Assembly: GCA_964556005.1 (NCBI GenBank)
Contig: CAZKUR010000066.1
Span: 1 to 21,314 of the forward strand
Direction: 5' to 3'
DNA: 21,314 nucleotides
Origin: CAZKUR01 sp964556005
GTDB lineage: Bacteria > Bacteroidota > Ignavibacteria > Ignavibacteriales > Ignavibacteriaceae
This document shows, one piece after another, positions 16,281-21,314 of this stretch (position 1 is the first letter of the stretch; each line of letters opens with the position of its first letter). The translations under genes and the position numbers were made by a program. The notes under the pieces were generated by a model. The model did no database searches. It was given only the letters and a program-made list of their open reading frames with translations, and was not told the origin of the DNA.

Positions 16281-17564
16281 ATGAAAAAAATTTATATTCT
16301 CTTATTGATAGGTTCGTTTCTAATTTTCGGCAAAGTTGAACAAACTCCACGCGTACTCGTATTAACTTATGACGGTGTTATAAACCCCGCATGTGCAGAC
16401 TACTTCCAGGAAGGTATTAAAAAAGCAGAGGATGAAAAAGATAATTGCGTAATTATTAGATTAAATACTCCCGGGGGTTTGTTGGTATCAACCAGGATAA
16501 TTGTAACTTCCTTTTTAGAATCCAAAGTGCCTGTTGTTATTTATGTTTCTCCTCCGGGATCACGAGCAGCGTCTGCAGGAGTTTTCATAACGATGGCTTC
16601 TAACATTGCTGCAATGGCGCCCGGAACAAATATAGGCGCCGCTCACCCGGTAACGCTTGAGGGAAAACAGGATTCAGTGATGATGGAAAAAGCAACAAAT
16701 GATGCGGCAGCATTTATCAGATCAATAAGCGAAAAAAGACACAGGAATCTTGAATGGGGTGAGAAGGCCGTTAGAAAAAGTTTATCTATAACCGAAACCG
16801 AAGCTTTAAAAAAGAATGTAATAAATCTTATTGCAAAAGACCTTCCAGATCTTTTAGATAAAATAAACGGTATGAAAGTTCAAACCGCCGGCGGTGAAGT
16901 AGAGCTTAATACTTTAAATGCCAAAATCGATTATCTCGATCTTAGTTTTGTTCAAAAGCTGCTAAGCCTGATTAGCGATCCGAATATTGCTTACATTCTT
17001 TTTATGCTTGGTATCTACGGATTAATCTTTGAGCTGTATAGTCCGGGTGCAATTTTCCCCGGAGTAATTGGAACAATATGTTTAATTCTCGCTTTTTATG
17101 CTATGCATACACTACCAATAAATTATGCCGGTTTGGCTTTAATTATTGTTGGAATAATTCTTTTTATATTGGAGATTAAAATTGTGAGTCATGGATTATT
17201 AACAATCGGTGGAATTATCTCACTTGTACTTGGTTCAATGATGCTTATCAAAGTACATTCCTTCACACAAGTAATTACCGTATCATGGCAGGTTATTGCA
17301 ATTTTTGTCGTCTTGACGGTTGTATTTTTCCTTTTTGCAATAACATTAGGAATTAAAGCTCAAATGAAAAAACCCACAACAGGTACTGAGGGATTGCTTA
17401 ATGAAACCGGTAAAGCAATCACCGAATTAAATCCAACCGGTGAGGTTAAAGTTCACGGTGAAATTTGGTCCGCTGAAAGCGTAGAGGGTCAAATAGCACC
17501 TGGTACCTCAATAATAATAAAAGAGGTTTCAAATCTTAAATTAAAAGTGAAACGCGCTGAATAA
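16281..17564 (+). CDS. NfeD family membrane serine protease
   Basis: The 427-residue protein opens with a short hydrophobic signal-like helix (IYILLLIGSFLIFG), then a ClpP-like protease domain (about 22-200). Visible hallmarks are RLNTPGGLL (60-68), the nucleophile Ser98 in SRAASAG, MAPGTNIGAAHPV (112-124) and Lys137 in MMEKATNDAA, matching the Ser-Lys dyad of PH1510-type proteases. Four or five membrane helices follow (about 235-360: FMLGIYGLIFELYSPGAIFP and onward), then a C-terminal OB-fold (about 370-427: GLLNETGKAITELNPTGEVK). Such proteins cut the hydrophobic C-terminus of their slipin partner and take part in membrane quality control. The slipin gene begins 24 bp downstream, so the two form an operon. 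Confidence 0.92.
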   Translation: MKKIYILLLIGSFLIFGKVEQTPRVLVLTYDGVINPACADYFQEGIKKAEDEKDNCVIIRLNTPGGLLVSTRIIVTSFLESKVPVVIYVSPPGSRAASAGVFITMASNIAAMAPGTNIGAAHPVTLEGKQDSVMMEKATNDAAAFIRSISEKRHRNLEWGEKAVRKSLSITETEALKKNVINLIAKDLPDLLDKINGMKVQTAGGEVELNTLNAKIDYLDLSFVQKLLSLISDPNIAYILFMLGIYGLIFELYSPGAIFPGVIGTICLILAFYAMHTLPINYAGLALIIVGIILFILEIKIVSHGLLTIGGIISLVLGSMMLIKVHSFTQVITVSWQVIAIFVVLTVVFFLFAITLGIKAQMKKPTTGTEGLLNETGKAITELNPTGEVKVHGEIWSAESVEGQIAPGTSIIIKEVSNLKLKVKRAE

Positions 17565-17576
17565 AATTATTTTCGA

Positions 17577-17582
17577 AAGGAG
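17577..17582 (+). promoter_or_regulatory. Strong ribosome-binding site of the slipin gene
   Basis: AAAGGAG just before the slipin ATG at 17589 is a near-perfect Shine-Dalgarno sequence with a 6 to 7-base spacing. It is unusually strong for this window, where most starts lack one, and may raise slipin output relative to the protease. Confidence 0.6.
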
Positions 17583-17588
17583 TTCAAA

Positions 17589-18362
17589 ATGCAAGTAATA
17601 TCAACATTCGTAATAGTCTTAATTATCTTTTTAATTTTTATCCTTTCCAGCGCAATAAAAATACTAAGAGAGTATGAACGGGGAGTTATTTTCCGGTTAG
17701 GAAGATTAATTGATATAAAAGGCCCCGGGATTATTCTTTTAATTCCTATGGTAGATAGGATGGTAAGAGTAAGCCTGAGAACTGTTGTAATGGATGTTCC
17801 TTCGCAAGATATAATAACAAGAGATAACGTTACGTTAAAGGTAAATGCTGTAGTGTACTTCCGGGTTGTGCAGGCACAGAAAGCAATTGTTGAAGTGGAA
17901 GATTATTTATTTGCAACATCTCAAATTTCTCAAACAACTTTGAGAAGTATTTTAGGTCAATCCCAATTAGACGAATTATTATCCGAAAGGGATAAGATAA
18001 ATCAGCAATTACAAAAAATTATTGACGATCAGACCGAACCCTGGGGAATTAAAGTTACTTTGGTTGAAGTGAAACAAGTGGATCTGCCGATTGAAATGCA
18101 GCGCGCTATCGCAAGACAGGCAGAAGCTGAAAGATTAAGAAGAGCTAAAGTTATAAACGCAGAAGGCGAATTCCAGGCGAGTCAAAAATTAGCCGATGCT
18201 GCTGCGGTTATTAGTAAATATCCTGTTGCGGTTCAATTAAGATTCTTACAGACATTAACGGAAGTCGCTTCCGATAAAAACTCGACCATGATATTTCCAG
18301 TTCCGATTGACTTGATTAAACCTTTTTTGGAGAAAGCAGAAAAAGAAAATAAGGAAAGTTAA
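17589..18362 (+). CDS. Slipin (SPFH/stomatin family)
   Basis: The 257-residue protein has one N-terminal membrane segment (about 1-24) followed by the SPFH core: ILREYERGVIFRLGRLIDIK, GPGIILLIPMVDRMVRVSLR, DVPSQDIITRDNVTLKVNAV, LGQSQLDELLSERDKI, and VEVKQVDLPIEMQRAIARQA. It ends in an Ala/Glu-rich coiled coil and a charged tail. Length and order match bacterial slipins. They oligomerise in membrane microdomains and are substrates or partners of the NfeD protease encoded immediately upstream. The short hydrophobic C-terminal segment cut in PH1511 is represented by MIFPVPIDLIKPFLEKAEK. The strong ribosome-binding site supports this start. Confidence 0.92.
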   Translation: MQVISTFVIVLIIFLIFILSSAIKILREYERGVIFRLGRLIDIKGPGIILLIPMVDRMVRVSLRTVVMDVPSQDIITRDNVTLKVNAVVYFRVVQAQKAIVEVEDYLFATSQISQTTLRSILGQSQLDELLSERDKINQQLQKIIDDQTEPWGIKVTLVEVKQVDLPIEMQRAIARQAEAERLRRAKVINAEGEFQASQKLADAAAVISKYPVAVQLRFLQTLTEVASDKNSTMIFPVPIDLIKPFLEKAEKENKES

Positions 18363-18437
18363 TTTTTTTTAGATAGATAAGAATTAGTTTTACTTAAAAT
18401 TCAATGGAATGCGGTTAAAACGGATTACACAAATTTT

Positions 18438-18482
18438 CACGGATTTAATCCGCGTTAATCTGTTTAATCCGCGAAATCCGTG
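18438..18482. repeat. Hairpin-forming intergenic repeat between convergent operons
   Basis: CACGGATTT at 18438-18446 and AAATCCGTG at 18474-18482 form a 9-bp inverted repeat. The loop carries a direct repeat TTTAATCCGCG (18444-18454 and 18463-18473). Similar AATCCGTGTTAATCCGCG blocks occur as dispersed intergenic repeats in many bacterial genomes. Lying between convergent slipin and rtcB genes, it could act as a bidirectional transcription stop, but no clear T-run follows. Confidence 0.55.
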
Positions 18483-18538
18483 TTCTATTAATTTCATTAT
18501 TGAATACCTTATAGATTTATATTCACATCAACCATCTC

Positions 18539-19993
18539 TCATCCTTTTATCACCCCAACCGGTTTAAATATTGCAACCTTTTTGGTAATTCCCTCATCAT
18601 GCATAACATTAACAACATCAGAAACGTCCTTATAAGCAGCAGGCATTTCCTCTGCAATTGTTCTATATCCTCTTGCTTGAATTATAACTCCGGCCTCTTT
18701 TAATTCTTCAATTAAATTTCTTCCCTTTGCAATTTTCATTGCTTTAGTCCTGCTTAAATTTCTTCCTGCACCATGACACGAACTGCCGAACGTTTCCTCC
18801 ATTGCCTTTTCCGTTCCAACAGCGATGTATGAATATCTTCCCATATCTCCAGGTATTAAAACAGGCTGTCCAATTCCTTTATATTTTTCAGGAATCATTT
18901 TACTTCCAGGCGGGAAAGCTCTTGTTGCTCCTTTGCGATGTACACAAACTTTTTTTATTTCTCCATTTATTTTGTGTTCCTCGATCTTTGCAATATTATG
19001 GCAAACATCATAAACCAAATTGAATTTCAATTCAGATTTACTCATACCGAAAGTTTTCAAAAAACTCTTTTCAGCCAGATGCATAATTACCTGTCTATTA
19101 TTCCACGCAAAATTTGCAGCAGCCTGCATAGCCGCAAGATAATCCTGTCCTTCTTTTGAATTTATAGGAGCACAGGTTAATTGTCGATCAGGCAATTTAA
19201 TCCCAAATTTTTGATTTGCTTTCATTAATAATTTCAAATAATCATCGCAAACCTGGTAACCCAAACCACGCGAACCAGTATGAATTAATACTATAATCTG
19301 TCCTTTGAATATTCCCATTACTTCTGCCGCTTGAGCATCAAATATTTCTTCCACAACATCGACTTCAAGGAAATGATTTCCCGAACCGAGTGTCCCTACT
19401 TGATCAACTCCACGTTCAATTGCACGGGAACTTACAGCATCTGCATCAGCATTTTTTAATCCACCTCGTTCTTCTGTAAATTCAATATCTGAAGGATTAC
19501 CCATATCTCTTTCCAAAGCCCAAGCTGATCCTTCCATTAAAAGCTGTTTCATTTCCTTCGGAGTTAATTTTTTAATTGCACCGCTTGAACCTACACCTGT
19601 CGGAACATTATTGAAAAGATTATTTATTAAATCTCCAATTTTATTTTTTACGGAATTATACTCTAGTGAAGTGGTTGCCAAACGTACTCCGCAATTTATA
19701 TCATATCCCACTCCGCCAGGCGAAATAACACCTTCATGCAAATCAGTTGCAGCAACTCCGCCAATTGGAAAACCGTAACCCCAATGGATATCCGGCATTG
19801 CTAGACTGTATTTTTGAATTCCGGGAAGGTGAGCAACATTCACTACTTGTTTCAAAGCTTCATCATTGCGGAGATTTGATTCAATCATTTTTTCCGAAAT
19901 ATAAATTCTGCCAGGTACACGCATTTCACCCGAAGCCGGGATTTCCCACAAATTCTCTCTTATTTTATTTAATTCAATTCCATTTATATTCAT
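18539..19993 (-). CDS. rtcB: RNA-splicing ligase RtcB
   Basis: The 484-residue protein carries the RtcB metal and catalytic residues at the expected places relative to Pyrococcus RtcB: Asp98 and Cys101 (GVGYDINCGVRL), His207 (GSGNHFLEVD), His238 (IHTGSRGLGYQVC), His332 (YDVCHNIAK) and the guanylylated His407 (SSCHGAGRNLSR), plus the conserved C-terminal KG. RtcB joins 2',3'-cyclic phosphate or 3'-phosphate RNA ends to 5'-OH ends using GTP and Mn2+. Its partner archease is encoded just upstream on the same strand (stop and start 9 bp apart), so the two form an operon. The ATG at 19993 (MNINGIELNKI) gives the normal N-terminus. Confidence 0.96.
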   Translation of the reverse strand: MNINGIELNKIRENLWEIPASGEMRVPGRIYISEKMIESNLRNDEALKQVVNVAHLPGIQKYSLAMPDIHWGYGFPIGGVAATDLHEGVISPGGVGYDINCGVRLATTSLEYNSVKNKIGDLINNLFNNVPTGVGSSGAIKKLTPKEMKQLLMEGSAWALERDMGNPSDIEFTEERGGLKNADADAVSSRAIERGVDQVGTLGSGNHFLEVDVVEEIFDAQAAEVMGIFKGQIIVLIHTGSRGLGYQVCDDYLKLLMKANQKFGIKLPDRQLTCAPINSKEGQDYLAAMQAAANFAWNNRQVIMHLAEKSFLKTFGMSKSELKFNLVYDVCHNIAKIEEHKINGEIKKVCVHRKGATRAFPPGSKMIPEKYKGIGQPVLIPGDMGRYSYIAVGTEKAMEETFGSSCHGAGRNLSRTKAMKIAKGRNLIEELKEAGVIIQARGYRTIAEEMPAAYKDVSDVVNVMHDEGITKKVAIFKPVGVIKG

Positions 19994-20002
19994 ATTTATT
20001 TC

Positions 20003-20434
20003 TCAGATATCAAAAACAATTCTTGTCGTGTATTTTTCATTAATTAATTTAATGTCCATCTGGTGAAATGTGACAGCTTTTATTTCAGTTTTCAAATCAT
20101 TTTTATCAGGATCAAATTTTTCTCCTAATAATTCAGCATTTAAAAACCAATCCGCCTCTCTATAAACTTCGATACTTCCTAAATTGTTAAAAATCCATTT
20201 ATCACTTTGCAGTAAAAAATTCAATTCACATAAAAAGCTTACAAGAAGTTCCTCCAAAGATCTTTCATTCAAACTTATTTTACGTTTTTCAGTACTGTTA
20301 ATTACCGATTCAGGTTCCAGCACCGCACTTTTAAATGCTGCTGCAGATATGGAAAATAATTCCGTTAAAGAATCTGCATTAACCTCAACAGCAATATCTG
20401 CTGTATGATCAATGAATTTGAATGAGCTGCTCAT
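20003..20434 (-). CDS. Archease, RtcB activator
   Basis: The 143-residue product begins MSSSFKFIDHTADIAVEV, the archease hallmark with metal-binding Asp13, followed by LTELFSISAAAFKSAV, LEELLVSFLCELNFLL, EIKAVTFHQM and the C-terminal IVFDI with Asp142. These match archease in order and length. Archease speeds RtcB guanylylation and allows multiple turnovers. It precedes rtcB with a 9-bp gap and is probably cotranscribed. The promoter should lie in the 206-bp divergent region 20435-20640, which it shares with the lipoprotein gene. Confidence 0.93.
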   Translation of the reverse strand: MSSSFKFIDHTADIAVEVNADSLTELFSISAAAFKSAVLEPESVINSTEKRKISLNERSLEELLVSFLCELNFLLQSDKWIFNNLGSIEVYREADWFLNAELLGEKFDPDKNDLKTEIKAVTFHQMDIKLINEKYTTRIVFDI

Positions 20435-20640
20435 TTTTACATATCTTTATTAAATTCTAGTAACAATCAACAAAAAGAAACCCAAATTTCAAAAAAAATA
20501 AGAAAATTATTGATATTTGAATTTTCATGTCGTAAATTATTTAATAATTCAACCCGTATTCTTGTTTTTTGCTGGTGGGAAATTAAATATAACAAAAAGG
20601 GCCTTCATTTGAGGGGCAAACCAAAATTGATATTTTGTAA

Positions 20641-21314
20641 ATGAAAACTGTATCAATCATTCTTATAGCGGTACTGTCCATTTCATTTCTTTCATGTAAC
20701 GATGTCAATGAAGATTCTTATAAAATTAAAAAAGGAGAAAACTACGGCAATACAGGTCCTTTATCCTTTGTCGACGATTTATATGAAAATGGGTCACCGG
20801 ATTTAATCGATGTTGCAAAAGACAATCCAAATCGGTATGGGGAATCAATCATCAATCTTACAGATCTTGAAACAGGGCTGAATATCTTTTGCGATCATAT
20901 TTCAGCAGTCCTAAATGATGTAAAAACTTTTGATCTTAGCGGGAAAGGTACAAAGCAATTAATCTATACATACAAAAAAAAGGATTCAATTTATTTAAGA
21001 ATTTGCGATCCTTTTTTGGATGGCAATATAAGAGTTAATCAGAAAATTGTCAGTGGGAAGAGCAGAGCGGATGGTCAAGTTTGGGATGGGAAATGTATGA
21101 TAGAAAACTTTGCGGACTTAAACGGAGACGGAATACCGGAAATATTATTATCAGTTGCCTCATCCTATGATAGAATTCCAAGAGGTATTTATGTATTTAA
21201 TTTTGCAGCAAAAAAAATTATGTGGAAATATGAAACAGGACACTTTGTATATAAAATATATGCAAAAGATTTAAACGGTGACGGCAAACCAGAAATATTT
21301 TTTGACACAGGTAC
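20641..21314 (+). CDS. Lipoprotein with NGDG (FG-GAP/VCBS-like) repeats, cut by window edge
   Basis: The frame opens at the ATG at 20641 and is still open at the window end (224 codons visible). The N-terminus is a lipoprotein signal: MKTVSIILIAVLSISFLSC with lipobox LSC at Cys19. Further on are two EF-hand-like calcium loops, ADLNGDGIPEILL and KDLNGDGKPEIFF, typical of FG-GAP/VCBS beta-propeller repeats in secreted proteins. The product is probably anchored in the outer or inner membrane facing outward. Its role is unknown; in Ignavibacteria-like genomes such repeats occur in cell-surface and sensor proteins, but no sensor domain is visible here. Confidence 0.8.
   Translation, partial: MKTVSIILIAVLSISFLSCNDVNEDSYKIKKGENYGNTGPLSFVDDLYENGSPDLIDVAKDNPNRYGESIINLTDLETGLNIFCDHISAVLNDVKTFDLSGKGTKQLIYTYKKKDSIYLRICDPFLDGNIRVNQKIVSGKSRADGQVWDGKCMIENFADLNGDGIPEILLSVASSYDRIPRGIYVFNFAAKKIMWKYETGHFVYKIYAKDLNGDGKPEIFFDTG

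Noticed and set aside
1..21314. CRISPR array, tRNA or rRNA genes, riboswitches, prophage or restriction genes
   Set aside because: I looked for evenly spaced repeats, cloverleaf-like stretches and typical proteins of these systems on both strands and saw none. The tandem repeats found are only two units long.

Overview
This 21.3 kb window is AT-rich chromosomal DNA from a bacterium. The gene types (archease-RtcB, NfeD-slipin, an Fpg-like glycosylase, a four-helix-bundle insertion protein, lipoproteins with NGDG repeats) and weak Shine-Dalgarno sites at most genes suggest the Bacteroidota/Chlorobi/Ignavibacteria group. This is inferred from protein style only. No rRNA or tRNA gene was recognised, so the placement is tentative.

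Left part (1-6554, all minus strand): a surface-polysaccharide region. It holds a three-domain glycosyltransferase-methyltransferase-glycosyltransferase protein cut by the window edge, a sugar-1-phosphate cytidylyltransferase truncated just before its catalytic motif, a 612-residue coiled-coil membrane protein of unknown role, a DUF2062 membrane protein and a GT4 glycosyltransferase. Divergent from the GT4 gene is a large six-hairpin glycosidase-like protein (about 6799-9129, plus strand), which may act on a related glycan.

Middle (9155-12400): minus-strand genes for a small DUF6483-like protein, a SAM methyltransferase and an Fpg/Nei-type glycosylase without the usual N-terminal proline. They are followed by a 179-bp repeat element bounded by 11-bp inverted repeats and a decayed GNAT acetyltransferase.

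Citrate lyase block (12463-15923, plus strand): a CitD-CitE fusion (acyl carrier plus beta subunit) and CitF (alpha subunit). A gene for a four-helix-bundle protein of the rRNA-intervening-sequence family sits between them. It is flanked by opposite-facing clusters of degenerate GTCATTC repeats, as if a small element had landed inside the operon. The predicted reaction is cleavage of citrate to acetate and oxaloacetate. The genes for prosthetic-group synthesis and acetylation (citC, citX, citG) are not in the window.

Right part: an NfeD-type membrane serine protease and a slipin (plus strand, 24 bp apart) converge on an archease-RtcB RNA-ligase pair (minus strand, 9 bp apart), with a hairpin-forming repeat between the two operons. 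The window ends inside a lipoprotein with NGDG repeats.

No clearly new defence or metabolic system was identified. The most noteworthy structures are the four-helix-bundle element inside the citrate lyase operon, the terminal-inverted-repeat element near 11.5 kb, the CitD-CitE fusion and the proline-less Fpg homologue.
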